A DNA stretch of 64,000 nucleotides from Chloroflexota bacterium (GCA_011523515.1 WTGO01000074.1:1-64000); one strand, 5' to 3'; positions 49,459 to 58,840 are shown, counted from the stretch's first letter. Notes: generated from the letters alone by a model not told the origin. Numbers and translations: made by a program.

Positions 49459-51267
49459 ATGAATCGACTGACGCGTTTAGCGGTGCTTATGGCGCTTTTT
49501 CTCATGCCGGCATGGCTGATCCACTCGCAAGAACACGACGACCCCTATGCCAGCATTCCGCAATCCCGTACCGCCGATGGCGGCTTTGTACTGGGCGATC
49601 CGGCTGCTGCGGTCAAGATTATCGAGTTCTCCGATTTTCTCTGCACCAGCTGTCAAAATTACGAGCCAATCATCAGCAGCTTCATTTGGGATTACGTCGC
49701 CTCTGGGAAAGCGCAATTCGAATACCGCATATTTCCCGTCGTCCACCCCGAGCTTTCTGCGCTCAGCGCCAGTCTCGTGGAATGCGCCGATACCTTGCAG
49801 CCGGGCCGGTTCTGGCACGCGCATGACGATATGTTTCGCATGGTCAGCAGCATGGGCTTCACGGCAGAGTCTTACCTTGACTTTGCCGAAGCGCTGCAGC
49901 TCGATCCCGAGGCGCTTTTGGACTGCGCGTCGGCGGCTGATCAGCACCGCATTGATGCCGCTTACGGTATGAGCCTTGGCGTTACGAGCGCGCCGGCGCT
50001 GTTTGTCCAATATGACGAGAGCGAGCCGCTAGCGCTTGCGCTGGGTTTGCCGGAGCATTACCCGTCAATCGTCAACGCGATTCGGCCCCAAACCACAGAG
50101 CCAGTGATTGTTCAATATGGCGATTACACCGGTCTTTCGACCCATCGACGTGCCGACGGCGGCTTTGTTCTGGGTGATCCCAGCGCGCCGTTGACCATCG
50201 TCGCCTTTGAAGATTTCTTCTGCCCGCACTGCCAAATCTACGCCGAGACTGTTCGTCAGTTCATTGATGCCTATGTGCGATCCGGCCAGGCGAATTTCGA
50301 ATTCAGGCTCTATCCCGTGGTTAATCCGCAATACTCGAATACCGCCGCTAAAGTGGCGGAATGCGTTGCTGTGCAGGATTTGGGACAATTCTGGGATGCG
50401 CATGACTTGCTCTTCCAATTCGCCGCAACGAACAACGTCATGGATATGGCGGCAAGCGTCGCCGGGCTCCTCGCCTTGGATGCCGACGCCTTGCGCGACT
50501 GCCTCGAACGCTCCATGCAATTCCTGGTCGATATTCATGTCGGGCAGAGCGCTGGCGTCAGAGGGACACCGGCAATCCGCGCGCGAGACGGCGACGGCAA
50601 CCTGCATGTCATCCACATCAACGGGCAGCCGCAAGATCGCGGTGGCCTGCCCTTTAATGTCCTGGCGGCGCTGGCGGAAGGTGTGCCCGACGTGACCATC
50701 GGCGCGCCCGAACGCAGCCTGCTGAACGACGAGTTTCTGCGAGATGCCAGCTTGCTCGGTGGCAGGCCTTGCGATCCGCCTTGCTGGCAAAACATCACGC
50801 CGGGACAGACCAGGCTGGAAGAAGCTCAGGATATCGTCGCCTCCATCGACGACTTGGAAATCGTGCAGTCGAGCAGCGAAGGCTTTGCTTTCCGAAGCGC
50901 CGATGGCGAACCCTGCTGCCAAATCTCAAGCCAAGACGGAGAAACAGTCGGCTCTACGCTCTTGCAATTTGCCCCGGCCACCACTATCGGACAGGTAATT
51001 GCCGTTCGCGGCGAGCCGGATTATGTGCTCGGCCAGCCCTTCAGCGAAACCGAAGCCATCCTGATGCTCTACTATCCCGACCAGAATATGCTGCTCAGCG
51101 TGCTGGTACCGGGCGAAAGCGGGCGACTCGAAGACAGGTCTCCGGTTATTGCAGCTGTATTCGCCACCAGTGATTTGTTTGCGGCCGCCTTTGAATCGGC
51201 GCCGCTGCAAGATTGGCAGGGCTATCTAAGTTACCGCGAGTACGCGGATGGCCTTAGCGAGCGCTAA
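49459..51267 (+). CDS. Secreted tandem DsbA-like thioredoxin-fold protein
   Basis: A 602-residue exported protein. Residues 1-23 form a signal peptide. Two DsbA-like domains follow, each introduced by a nearly identical ADGGFVLGDP stretch. Domain 1 (about 40-215) has the active site C62-T-S-C65 and domain 2 (about 230-420) has C255-P-H-C258, which matches DsbA. Both carry the thioredoxin-fold cis-Pro loop (TSAPA and GTPAI). Residues about 430-602 form a Cys-containing domain (PCDPPCW, GEPCCQ) that I cannot assign. The internal duplication suggests that two redox sites act in relay or on different substrates. It converges with hisE, with overlapping stop codons. Confidence 0.86.
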   Translation: MNRLTRLAVLMALFLMPAWLIHSQEHDDPYASIPQSRTADGGFVLGDPAAAVKIIEFSDFLCTSCQNYEPIISSFIWDYVASGKAQFEYRIFPVVHPELSALSASLVECADTLQPGRFWHAHDDMFRMVSSMGFTAESYLDFAEALQLDPEALLDCASAADQHRIDAAYGMSLGVTSAPALFVQYDESEPLALALGLPEHYPSIVNAIRPQTTEPVIVQYGDYTGLSTHRRADGGFVLGDPSAPLTIVAFEDFFCPHCQIYAETVRQFIDAYVRSGQANFEFRLYPVVNPQYSNTAAKVAECVAVQDLGQFWDAHDLLFQFAATNNVMDMAASVAGLLALDADALRDCLERSMQFLVDIHVGQSAGVRGTPAIRARDGDGNLHVIHINGQPQDRGGLPFNVLAALAEGVPDVTIGAPERSLLNDEFLRDASLLGGRPCDPPCWQNITPGQTRLEEAQDIVASIDDLEIVQSSSEGFAFRSADGEPCCQISSQDGETVGSTLLQFAPATTIGQVIAVRGEPDYVLGQPFSETEAILMLYYPDQNMLLSVLVPGESGRLEDRSPVIAAVFATSDLFAAAFESAPLQDWQGYLSYREYADGLSER

Positions 51268-51563
51268 CTGGGGCAGGTTTTGGGTTGATGCCGCTCGCTG
51301 AGGCGCTGACGCAAATCGTCAAGTGAGATATCCAGCTCGGACATCAGCACCAGCATGTGGTAAGCCAGGTCCGCAAGTTCGTTGAGCTGCTCGTCTCGCC
51401 CTTGGCTGAGCGCCGCGATCACGACTTCGACGGCCTCTTCGCCCACTTTCTGGACCACTTGCGCGCGTCCGGCCGCGATGAGCTCGCAGGTATAGCTGCC
51501 GGCCACCGGGTTGCGCCGGCGGTCGGCGATGATTGCCTCCAGAATATCAAGCATGTCTTGCAT
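51264..51563 (-). CDS. hisE: Phosphoribosyl-ATP pyrophosphatase
   Basis: A 99-residue MazG-like protein for step 2 of histidine synthesis. The core KVGEEAVEVVIAA carries the metal-binding glutamates, and DLAYHMLVLM follows. ATG at 51563 is chosen because the longer frame overlaps hisI deeply. Here hisE is a separate gene after hisI, the last of the his operon. Confidence 0.95.
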   Translation of the reverse strand: MQDMLDILEAIIADRRRNPVAGSYTCELIAAGRAQVVQKVGEEAVEVVIAALSQGRDEQLNELADLAYHMLVLMSELDISLDDLRQRLSERHQPKTCPS

Positions 51564-51576
51564 CAGCCGCTCCTGA

Positions 51577-51936
51577 CTACAATTGCTTGGGCTCGGCGTT
51601 AAACTGTTCCAGTGTGCGGAAGAAACAGCTCGTCGCCATCGTATGGCAAGCTGGACCCGCCGGCTCCACCAAGAGCAACAGCGTATCCGCATCACAGTCT
51701 ACCCGCATCTCCACCACCCGCTGCGTGTTGCCCGAGGTCCCGCCTTTATGCCACAGCTCTTGACGGCGGCGGCTCCAAAACACGGCCTCGCCTATATCCA
51801 GCGTGCGGCGCAGCGACTCTGCATTCATAAAGGCCATCATCAGCACATCGCGCGAATTTACATCCTGTACGATCGCCGGCATCAGGCCTTGGTCATTCCA
51901 TCGCAAACTTGCAAGAGCTTCGTCATTTAGGGTCAT
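51577..51936 (-). CDS. hisI: Phosphoribosyl-AMP cyclohydrolase
   Basis: A 119-residue enzyme for step 3 of histidine synthesis. Zinc and magnesium ligands are visible in VDCDADTLL and PACHT and the later Cys in ATSCFF. ATG at 51936 follows GGGAG. It overlaps the hisF end by 14 bp and is followed 13 bp later by hisE. Confidence 0.95.
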   Translation of the reverse strand: MTLNDEALASLRWNDQGLMPAIVQDVNSRDVLMMAFMNAESLRRTLDIGEAVFWSRRRQELWHKGGTSGNTQRVVEMRVDCDADTLLLLVEPAGPACHTMATSCFFRTLEQFNAEPKQL

Positions 51937-52708
51937 CAAAATTCTCCCAGCCGCTGCGCCTTACCGGTACGCCAGCATCATGCAGATAAGCCTTCAAGTC
52001 GCCCATCCGCAGCTCGTTGAAGTGAAACAGGCTCGCGGCCAGGGCAGCATCCGCATTGCCTTCCTGAAGAACTTCACGAAAGTGTTCTTTGCTTCCGGCG
52101 CCCCCCGAGGCAATCACGGGAATCGACACCGCGTCAGCCACCGCCTGAACCAGTTCGATGTCGTAGCCCGATTTTGTGCCGTCTTTGTCCATGCTCGTGA
52201 GCAGAATCTCGCCTGCGCCTCGATCCTCCACTTCCTTGGCCCAGGGCACCGCCTCCTTGTCTGTGGGAATGCGGCCGCCGTTGATGTGCACCACCCACTT
52301 GCCGTCAATCCGGCGCGGATCAATGGCAACCACGATGCACTGGCTGCCGAAACCCCAGGCGCCCGCCGTGATCACCGCGGGCGTCCTGACCGCCGCGGAA
52401 TTGATCGACACTTTGTCCGCGCCCGCCAGCAATGTATCGCGAATGTCGTCGATGGTGCGGATGCCGCCGCCAACGCAATAGGGAATGAAGATGCTGTCCG
52501 CCACCCGCCGCACCATTTCCAGCGTGGTGGCTCGCGCTTCATGTGAAGCGGTGATATCCAGAAAAGTCAGCTCGTCCGCGCCTTCGCGGTCATAGACGAT
52601 AGCTTGTTCGACCGGATCTCCGGCATCGCGCAGGTTGACAAAATTGACGCCCTTGACTACGCGGCCATTCATGACGTCCAGGCAGGGTATGATTCGTTTT
52701 GCCAGCAT
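51923..52708 (-). CDS. hisF: Imidazole glycerol phosphate synthase cyclase subunit
   Basis: A 261-residue TIM-barrel cyclase that pairs with HisH. The catalytic Asp residues are in PCLDV at the N-terminus and [13 protein letters not shown]; phosphate loops are IASGGAGS and AALAAS. ATG at 52708 follows GGAGG; a GTG two codons upstream lies too close to it. Confidence 0.97.
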   Translation of the reverse strand: MLAKRIIPCLDVMNGRVVKGVNFVNLRDAGDPVEQAIVYDREGADELTFLDITASHEARATTLEMVRRVADSIFIPYCVGGGIRTIDDIRDTLLAGADKVSINSAAVRTPAVITAGAWGFGSQCIVVAIDPRRIDGKWVVHINGGRIPTDKEAVPWAKEVEDRGAGEILLTSMDKDGTKSGYDIELVQAVADAVSIPVIASGGAGSKEHFREVLQEGNADAALAASLFHFNELRMGDLKAYLHDAGVPVRRSGWENFDDPK

Positions 52709-52710
52709 GC

Positions 52711-53433
52711 TCACTCTCCTCCGGCTGCGCTGAGCGCGTCTTCAAGCGTGAAGCTCTCCTGATACAGCGCCATGCCGATTATCGCGCCGGCAACGGCGCC
52801 GCTGCGCGCCAGCTTGCTGATGTCAGCCAGCGTGCTGATCCCGCCCGACGCGATCACCCGCAAACCGGTCGCTTGCGCCAGCGCCACCGTATCAGTGATG
52901 TTTACGCCGGCCATTCCGCCGTCGCGGCTGATATCCGTGTACAACGCGTGAACCGCGCCCAGGTCGCGCAGCCGTTTGCCCATTTCGACCGGCGTCTGCT
53001 GCGAGAGTTCGGTCCAACCATGCGTCGCCACCTTGCCTTCCCTGGAATCCAGCGCAATTGCGACGTGATCGGCCCCAAATCGCCCGATGGCTTCGCCGGC
53101 CGCAGCCGGGTCCTTTACCGCCATGGTGCCAATCACTAGGCGGCTGGCGCCCGCATCCCTGGCGCTCTGCAGCGCCGCCATATCGCGTAATCCGCCCGTG
53201 AATTGCACGTTGACGTCCAATTTGGCGACCGCTTCCAGAAGCGCCATGTTCTGGTTTGACGCGCCGAAGGTCCCGTCCAAACTCACCATATGCAGCCATT
53301 CGGCGCCGTGGTCAATCCACTGCCGAGCGGTGGCAACCGGATCATCGCTGAAGACTGAGCGCTGCTTGGGGTCGCCCTCGCGCAGCCGCACGACTTTTCC
53401 GTCAAGTAAATCGATCGCCGGATAAATCAGCAT
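52711..53433 (-). CDS. hisA: Phosphoribosylformimino-5-aminoimidazole carboxamide ribotide isomerase
   Basis: A 240-residue TIM-barrel isomerase. The N-terminal [14 protein letters not shown] holds the catalytic Asp, and [13 protein letters not shown] holds the second. It overlaps hisH by 7 bp and leaves only 2 bp before hisF. Close spacing through the operon implies coupled translation. Confidence 0.97.
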   Translation of the reverse strand: MLIYPAIDLLDGKVVRLREGDPKQRSVFSDDPVATARQWIDHGAEWLHMVSLDGTFGASNQNMALLEAVAKLDVNVQFTGGLRDMAALQSARDAGASRLVIGTMAVKDPAAAGEAIGRFGADHVAIALDSREGKVATHGWTELSQQTPVEMGKRLRDLGAVHALYTDISRDGGMAGVNITDTVALAQATGLRVIASGGISTLADISKLARSGAVAGAIIGMALYQESFTLEDALSAAGGE

Positions 53434-54050
53434 TGCCGCTCCTGTAAACGCAAGAAATTAGACAGAATGCGCAAGCCAGTACTCTGGCTTTTCTCGGGGT
53501 GGAATTGTACGCCGTAGATATTGTCACGCTGCACAATCGCCGCGAATTCGATGCCGTAATCCACCGAGCCTATGACGGTATCGTCATCCGCCGGGTCGCA
53601 ATAAAAGCTGTGTACGAAATAGGCGTAACTGCTCTCGTCCAGCCCGGCAAGCAAGCCTGACTCATGCCGAATGTTCAGCCGGTTCCAGCCCATATGGGGC
53701 ACTTTGCGGTCAGGAAAATGGGGAAAGCGCTTTACGCGCCCGCCCAGGATGCACATCCCTTCGTGCTCCCCCATCTCCTCGCCAACCTCGTACAGCATTT
53801 GCATGCCCACGCAGATGCCGAGGTAAGGAATGCCGGCATTCAACGCCGCCTTCAGGGGCGCCACCAGCTTCTGCGCGCGCATTTGCGCCATGCCGGCGCC
53901 GAATGCGCCCACGCCGGGCAGAATGATTTTCGTCGCGCCAAGGAGCTGGTCGGGATTTTGAACCAGCTGCATATCGCGCGCGCCGAGATGCTTGAGAGCA
54001 TGCAATACGCTTCTCAGGTTTCCGGCGCCGTAGTCAATGACGGCCAGCAT
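53427..54050 (-). CDS. hisH: Imidazole glycerol phosphate synthase glutaminase subunit
   Basis: A 207-residue class I glutamine amidotransferase. The Cys nucleophile is in GICVGMQML and the His/Glu pair in VQFHPEKS. It supplies ammonia to HisF. First structural gene of the hisH-hisA-hisF-hisI-hisE operon; the ATG follows AAGGAGAG, 22 nt after the terminator that ends the leader. Confidence 0.97.
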   Translation of the reverse strand: MLAVIDYGAGNLRSVLHALKHLGARDMQLVQNPDQLLGATKIILPGVGAFGAGMAQMRAQKLVAPLKAALNAGIPYLGICVGMQMLYEVGEEMGEHEGMCILGGRVKRFPHFPDRKVPHMGWNRLNIRHESGLLAGLDESSYAYFVHSFYCDPADDDTVIGSVDYGIEFAAIVQRDNIYGVQFHPEKSQSTGLRILSNFLRLQERQC

Positions 54051-54071
54051 AATCTCTCCTTGCCTACAAAG

Positions 54072-54095
54072 AAAAAACCCCGCGGTCTAGCGAGG
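54072..54095 (-). terminator. his operon attenuator (intrinsic terminator)
   Basis: Minus strand: a 6-bp stem CCTCGC/GCGGGG (one GT pair), a 6-nt loop and six T residues, 22 nt before hisH. The upstream arm also pairs 6 of 7 with 54131-54137 at the end of the leader peptide frame. Confidence 0.8.
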
Positions 54096-54124
54096 CAGCA
54101 ACGTCTGAGTTGTAACGCAAACTA

Positions 54125-54187
54125 CTAAGCGCCGCGCCTGGCCTTTGACGGGTGAATCGAATAATGATGCAGCTGCGGGTACGCCAC
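54125..54187 (-). CDS. his leader (attenuation) peptide
   Basis: A 20-residue peptide, GTG at 54187 preceded by AAGGTGG at 5 nt, reading MAYPQLHHYSIHPSKARRGA. Three His codons fall within six residues (HHYSIH). An ATG at 54208 in the same frame lies at the expected transcription start, so a leaderless start is possible but less likely. The stop codon falls beside the candidate antiterminator arm and 30 nt before the terminator stem, which fits classical ribosome-mediated attenuation. Control of the his operon by charged tRNA-His is strongly suggested by the arrangement. Confidence 0.78.
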   Translation of the reverse strand: MAYPQLHHYSIHPSKARRGA

Positions 54188-54215
54188 TTGAACCACCTTG
54201 AATATCATGTGAAGC

Positions 54216-54244
54216 AGTATAAGCTGCCGCATTCCGCCTGTCAA
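54216..54244 (-). promoter_or_regulatory. Promoter of the his operon
   Basis: Minus strand TTGACA (54239-54244) and TATACT (54216-54221), spacer 17 bp. A near-consensus sigma-70 promoter placed just before the his leader peptide. Confidence 0.85.
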
Positions 54245-54350
54245 CGGACGACTTGCCCTCATGCCGTCAAGATTGAATGACCACCGCTGATTTGATATAA
54301 TCATTGCAATCCGTTGCAGCAGTCACGCTTTCGTGGCGTTCGGAGCAAGT

Positions 54351-55577
54351 GTGGTGGAGATTAACCAAATCGCCAGCATGATCGAATGGCTGGATGAAGA
54401 GCGCCGGCGCGACAAGGCGCTCATCGCCGCGTTGGAAGAACGGCTGGCGCGGCAAACGGACTCGCTTGACGCCATGCAGCGCCGTGTCAACAGCGTGGAA
54501 TCCGATCAGGTGATGATAAAACAGGAGTCCATGCCCGCAACCAAAGAGCATGACATCATCGAGAATATGCGGCAAGAGGCCGAGCAAATGCTGGAAAATG
54601 CCGAGGCGCGCCGGCTCACTGCCGAGCGTGAGGCCGAACGCCGCATTGAGCTGCAGCGAGAGAATTTCCAGCGCGCGATTCGCGAAGTGTCTGACAAAGC
54701 CGAACGCCTGGAGCGCCAGCTGGCCAACATCAGCGACCTGCAGACCGAGGGCGATCGTCTGACCAACGCTATGCGCCTGCTAAACCAGGAGATTGACGAC
54801 CTCAGCAAAAAACTGGAAGGTCCCGCCCAGCGGCTGACCTTTCTCGAGGAGCAGCGTCGGTCGGACACACGGCGACTGGCGGAGATTGAGACCGAACTGC
54901 CCGAATACAAAAAATCAGTCGACGGCATACAGCCGAAGCTGGCGCTGCTGGAAGAACTAGCGGTTCGCAACGAAAGGCGCATCCAGGACTTCAACAGTGT
55001 CGATCGCGAACGCCGCGAACAGATTCAGCAATTCATCGACCAGCAGCTGCTGCTCGTCCAGCAGCGTGACCAGCAACTGCTAGAGCTGACCAAGCGCTTT
55101 AGCGTCCATGACGAGGAATTGCAGAAAAATATCGAGCGCTTTGAAGTGTGGGCCCAAGCCTATCGCGAGATGAAGCGCATCATTGATGACTTCAACCGCA
55201 TCGGCGATCGGCTCGAGCGCCGTATCAGCGAAGCCTCGGAAATGCAGCGCCTGAGTGAAGAGCGTTTTCGCGAAGAATGGAACGATTGGCGCGACGACGA
55301 TCAAAAGCGCTGGAAGCAGCTTACCCTATCCAACGATGAAGTCTGGCGCAATCACGACAGAGAATTTGAAGTCTTTGTCAAACGGATTGACGGCGTCGAG
55401 CAATTGGTGCCCGCGCTGCAAAGCAATATCGAACGTCTCTGGTTGCTGGAGCGCGCCCGCGCGGAACTCTACCGCGAGCGCTATCAAGCTATGCTGCTTG
55501 AATTCGATGTGGTGAATGCAGCCGACGAGGCGCTAGCCAATATCCGCCAGCCAGCCGGGCGCCTGAGCAGCGGCTAG
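54351..55577 (+). CDS. Long coiled-coil protein, function unknown
   Basis: A 408-residue protein that is almost wholly charged coiled coil (Glu, Arg, Gln, Leu) from about residue 15 to 390, with no signal peptide or membrane segment. GTG at 54351 follows GGAG at 5 nt. It ends 3 bp before selB and is probably cotranscribed with it. A structural or scaffold role is possible; no enzymatic motif was seen. Confidence 0.7.
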   Translation: MVEINQIASMIEWLDEERRRDKALIAALEERLARQTDSLDAMQRRVNSVESDQVMIKQESMPATKEHDIIENMRQEAEQMLENAEARRLTAEREAERRIELQRENFQRAIREVSDKAERLERQLANISDLQTEGDRLTNAMRLLNQEIDDLSKKLEGPAQRLTFLEEQRRSDTRRLAEIETELPEYKKSVDGIQPKLALLEELAVRNERRIQDFNSVDRERREQIQQFIDQQLLLVQQRDQQLLELTKRFSVHDEELQKNIERFEVWAQAYREMKRIIDDFNRIGDRLERRISEASEMQRLSEERFREEWNDWRDDDQKRWKQLTLSNDEVWRNHDREFEVFVKRIDGVEQLVPALQSNIERLWLLERARAELYRERYQAMLLEFDVVNAADEALANIRQPAGRLSSG

Positions 55578-55580
55578 TTA

Positions 55581-57449
55581 ATGCGCGTCATCGGCACCGC
55601 CGGGCACGTCGACCACGGCAAATCCACCCTTGTCGAAAAACTAAGCGGCATCAATCCAGACCGTCTCGCCGAAGAGCAGGCTCGCAGCATGACCATTGAC
55701 CTGGGTTTCGCCTGGCTCGATTTGCCAGACGGTGAAACCGTCGGCATCGTCGATGTGCCCGGCCACCGCGATTTTATATCGAATATGCTGGCCGGCGTCG
55801 GCGGTATCGACGCGGCCCTGCTCGTCATCGCTGCGGACGAAGGCATCATGCCCCAAACCCGCGAGCACCTTGCCATTCTCCAGCTCCTTGATATCAAGAA
55901 TATCATCATCGTACTGAGCAAAGTCGACCTGATCAGCGATCCGGAATGGCTTGAATTGGTCGAGCTGGAGATTGACGACTTGCTGGCTCAGTGGGACTTG
56001 GGCAACTTGCCGCTGGTTGCGGTCTCAGCGCACACCGGCGCCGGACTGGATGACCTCGTCAACACCTTGCAGCGCGTCCTGGCCGAGCTGCCACAGCGGG
56101 CCAACTACCATCAGCCGCGCCTACCCATCGACCGCGTCTTCGTCGTCAGCGGCTTCGGCGCTGTAGTCACCGGAACGTTGTCCGGCGGCACGTTGTCGGT
56201 CGGCGATAGCATTGAGATTCAGCCATTGGGCAAAGCAGGGCGCATTCGCGGCTTGCAAAGCTACCAGCGCCGGGTTGACACGGTCGCTCCCGGAAGCCGG
56301 ACCGCGGCCAATATCGCCGGCGTCAACAGCAGCGAGATTAGGCGCGGCGATGTATTGACCTTTCCTGGACAGACGCAACCCACCCTATTGGCGGATGCCC
56401 ACTTTACGCAGCTGAGCGAAATATCGCGTCCGCTGGCGCACAATGCCGAAGTCAAAATCTTCTGCGGCGCCTCCGAGTCGCTCGCCAATGTGCGCCTGCT
56501 CGATAGCGACGCACTGGCGCCTGGCGCGCGCGGCTGGCTGCAGCTGCGATTGCGGCGGGCCCTGCCAATCGCGCGCGGCGATCGCTTTATCTTGCGCTAC
56601 CCATCGCCGGCCGAGACGATCGGAGGCGGCCAGATCATCAACACGCATCCCGGCCGGCGCCGCAAGCGCTTCCAGCCGCATATAATCGATGAACTCGAGT
56701 TGAGCGCGAGCGGCACACCCGGCGAACGCCTGGCGCTGGCGGCCCAAGCCGACGCCCCGCAGCGCGCGAGCGACATGCAGAAATCGCTTGGTTTCGCCGA
56801 CGATGAACTGTCGGCAGCGCTTGACGAAGCCTTAAAGGACGGTCTGATTCGGCGGCTCGATGATCAACTTTATTGGGCGGCGGAATCCTGGACGCAGATG
56901 GCGCGCGCTGCGATAACCGAACTGAGAGTCTATCACCGCGAGAATCCTTTGCGTCTGGGCATGCTGCGCGCCGAATTGCAGAGCCGCCTCCAGGTCAAAT
57001 TGAATTTGCTTGACGCGTTGATCGAGAACGAAGACCAGCTAACGCAGGAATCCAACTTCGTCCGCCTGCGCGAGCATGCGATCAGTTTTTCGCCCGCGCA
57101 AAGCGAGAACGCGGAAAACGTAGTGAGGGCGCTGCTGGCCGATCCCTATTCGCCGCCGAGCATCGCCGAGTTGAACAGGATCGCCGGCGACGATGTCGTG
57201 CGCGCGCTAAGCGACCTGCGCCGGATCGTCAGAGTGAACGACAGCATTGCCTTCGCCGCCGACAGTTACGACCGGCTCGTCAGCGAGATCCGGCGTCATA
57301 TCGGCGAGTTTGACGAAATCGATGCCAAGACGCTGCGTGACAAATTCGGCACATCGCGAAAATACGCAATCGCCGTCCTGGAACATCTCGATTCGCTGGG
57401 TGTCACACAGCGAGTCGGTGATGTCCGCAAGCGGGGACGAAACCTGTGA
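55581..57449 (+). CDS. selB: Selenocysteine-specific elongation factor
   Basis: A 622-residue SelB-type translational GTPase that delivers Sec-tRNA to UGA codons. GTP-binding motifs are GHVDHGKST (G1), DVPGHRDF (G3) and SKVDL (G4, with Ser in place of Asn). Switch I region reads ARSMTIDLGFAWL, as in SelB rather than EF-Tu. The C-terminal about 350-622 contains the winged-helix repeats that bind SECIS RNA. No selA, selD, selenocysteine tRNA or selenoprotein gene was recognised in the window. Confidence 0.92.
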   Translation: MRVIGTAGHVDHGKSTLVEKLSGINPDRLAEEQARSMTIDLGFAWLDLPDGETVGIVDVPGHRDFISNMLAGVGGIDAALLVIAADEGIMPQTREHLAILQLLDIKNIIIVLSKVDLISDPEWLELVELEIDDLLAQWDLGNLPLVAVSAHTGAGLDDLVNTLQRVLAELPQRANYHQPRLPIDRVFVVSGFGAVVTGTLSGGTLSVGDSIEIQPLGKAGRIRGLQSYQRRVDTVAPGSRTAANIAGVNSSEIRRGDVLTFPGQTQPTLLADAHFTQLSEISRPLAHNAEVKIFCGASESLANVRLLDSDALAPGARGWLQLRLRRALPIARGDRFILRYPSPAETIGGGQIINTHPGRRRKRFQPHIIDELELSASGTPGERLALAAQADAPQRASDMQKSLGFADDELSAALDEALKDGLIRRLDDQLYWAAESWTQMARAAITELRVYHRENPLRLGMLRAELQSRLQVKLNLLDALIENEDQLTQESNFVRLREHAISFSPAQSENAENVVRALLADPYSPPSIAELNRIAGDDVVRALSDLRRIVRVNDSIAFAADSYDRLVSEIRRHIGEFDEIDAKTLRDKFGTSRKYAIAVLEHLDSLGVTQRVGDVRKRGRNL

Positions 57450-57461
57450 GGCCGCGGCCGG

Positions 57462-58646
57462 TTAAGCCAGAAGCGCAGGCAAAAAACCGCCCACGAAGGC
57501 GTCGCCTAGACCAATCGTGGTGGCGTTCGACTGCTCCACGTCCGCCACGGGCACACATAGGGCGTTCTCACCCGAAGCCGCATTAAACTTGCGCGCAAAT
57601 TTCGCGCCGGCCGCGCTGGGCGCTCGCCCCCCAATATCGTTATAGTTCGCGCGCGTTAAGTCGTCGCCGAAGCGAAATCGCGTGGTAGCCGTCGTCACGC
57701 CGGCACGAAGGGCATCTGCATAACGGGCGGCGCCATTACCATGAACGAGCGCCCAATGTCGCGTGTGCACGACGATGGCGTTAGCGGGAATGACTTGATG
57801 CAGTTCGCTCAGCGCTTCAAGCACTTGCCCCACGTCGTCGAGTCTGATCTTGCGCGCGACGTGTGACTGCAGCTCATCTTCGTTCATGCTGTACAGGTCT
57901 ATCCGGCTTCCCAGCGCACCGTAAATCAGCTTGCGAAAAGACGGATCGTAGTAGCCGCCGTCCTCCAGAAAGACCCTGGCGTCCACCGGCAAGCGTTCAA
58001 GCAATTGCGCGATTTCATGCAAGCGCTGCAGCAGAAGCGGCTTGCTCTGCATGGCGTTGAAGCCGGATACCAGCAGAACTTTCGCCGCGCCGATGAGATC
58101 AGCGAATTCCGGCGCGATCCGCATCGCGATGCGATCCGCATTGCAGTGATATATGAGACGGTTCGCCCGGCGCCCGCGGATATCGATTGCGCCGGCCTTC
58201 ACGCGGTCCCCCGCGCCGAACTGTACGATCAGATGCGGATAGACGCTGTCGCGCGCGTTACTGCAAACGTAGGGGCTGTCCGGCGGAATAAGCCGGCGCA
58301 CATGATCGTTTTGCGTAATCAAATGCAGCGCCGAGCGGTAACCGAGCCTGCGCATGGCAATGGCGGCGCGCACTGACGTCCCGCCCAAGGTCACTTTCTT
58401 GTCAAAGCGCGCCGCAAAACGTTCGAGAATCTCCGACCCCGCGACGAAGCGCTCTCCGCCTTGGGCTGTCTGCATAAAGCCTAGAATGGAGATGACTAGA
58501 TCGCGCTCCGAGCCTATCGCGACCCGCGTACTCGGCTCTTCCGCTCGAATCTGAAACTGGTTTACCAGATCTTCCAGAACCTCAGCGTTCCAGAGGATCT
58601 CATAATCCACGTTGTTGCAGAATCCAAGGACGATTCGCTCACTCAT
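57462..58646 (-). CDS. ADP-dependent-type sugar kinase (ribokinase-like fold)
   Basis: A 394-residue protein of the ADP-dependent glucokinase/phosphofructokinase superfamily, otherwise best known from archaea and animals. The catalytic loop is TTIGLGDAFVGG with Asp382 as the base, and NEDEL is the substrate/metal motif. The remaining sequence matches this superfamily better than the PfkB branch, but nucleotide (ADP or ATP) and sugar are not settled by sequence alone. It lies downstream of the aldolase with a 194-bp gap that contains a GC-rich repeat, so cotranscription is possible but not certain. A PfkB-type kinase is the alternative. Confidence 0.75.
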   Translation of the reverse strand: MSERIVLGFCNNVDYEILWNAEVLEDLVNQFQIRAEEPSTRVAIGSERDLVISILGFMQTAQGGERFVAGSEILERFAARFDKKVTLGGTSVRAAIAMRRLGYRSALHLITQNDHVRRLIPPDSPYVCSNARDSVYPHLIVQFGAGDRVKAGAIDIRGRRANRLIYHCNADRIAMRIAPEFADLIGAAKVLLVSGFNAMQSKPLLLQRLHEIAQLLERLPVDARVFLEDGGYYDPSFRKLIYGALGSRIDLYSMNEDELQSHVARKIRLDDVGQVLEALSELHQVIPANAIVVHTRHWALVHGNGAARYADALRAGVTTATTRFRFGDDLTRANYNDIGGRAPSAAGAKFARKFNAASGENALCVPVADVEQSNATTIGLGDAFVGGFLPALLA

Positions 58647-58750
58647 GACGGATTCTCACGACGAGCTTATGGGGCTCACAACAACTGTAGACATAGGCGC
58701 AGCATAGCAACGACCCACGCAAAATTTCTTGCATCACGCAGTCTTTTGCT

Positions 58751-58812
58751 CCCCTCCCTGACTCGTCGGATGCCCGCCATAGAGATGGCGGGAGGGGCCG
58801 GGGGTGGGGTAA
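58751..58812. repeat. GC-rich REP-like intergenic repeat
   Basis: Contains a perfect 8-bp stem CCCGCCAT/ATGGCGGG with a 4-nt loop (58773-58792), flanked by CCCCTCCC and by GGAGGGGCCGGGGGTGGGG. No T run follows on either strand. This matches the look of dispersed intergenic GC-rich repeats known in many GC-rich bacteria. Copies elsewhere cannot be checked here. Confidence 0.6.
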
Positions 58813-58840
58813 GCCGCATGCAACGTGTACAAGACCGCAC

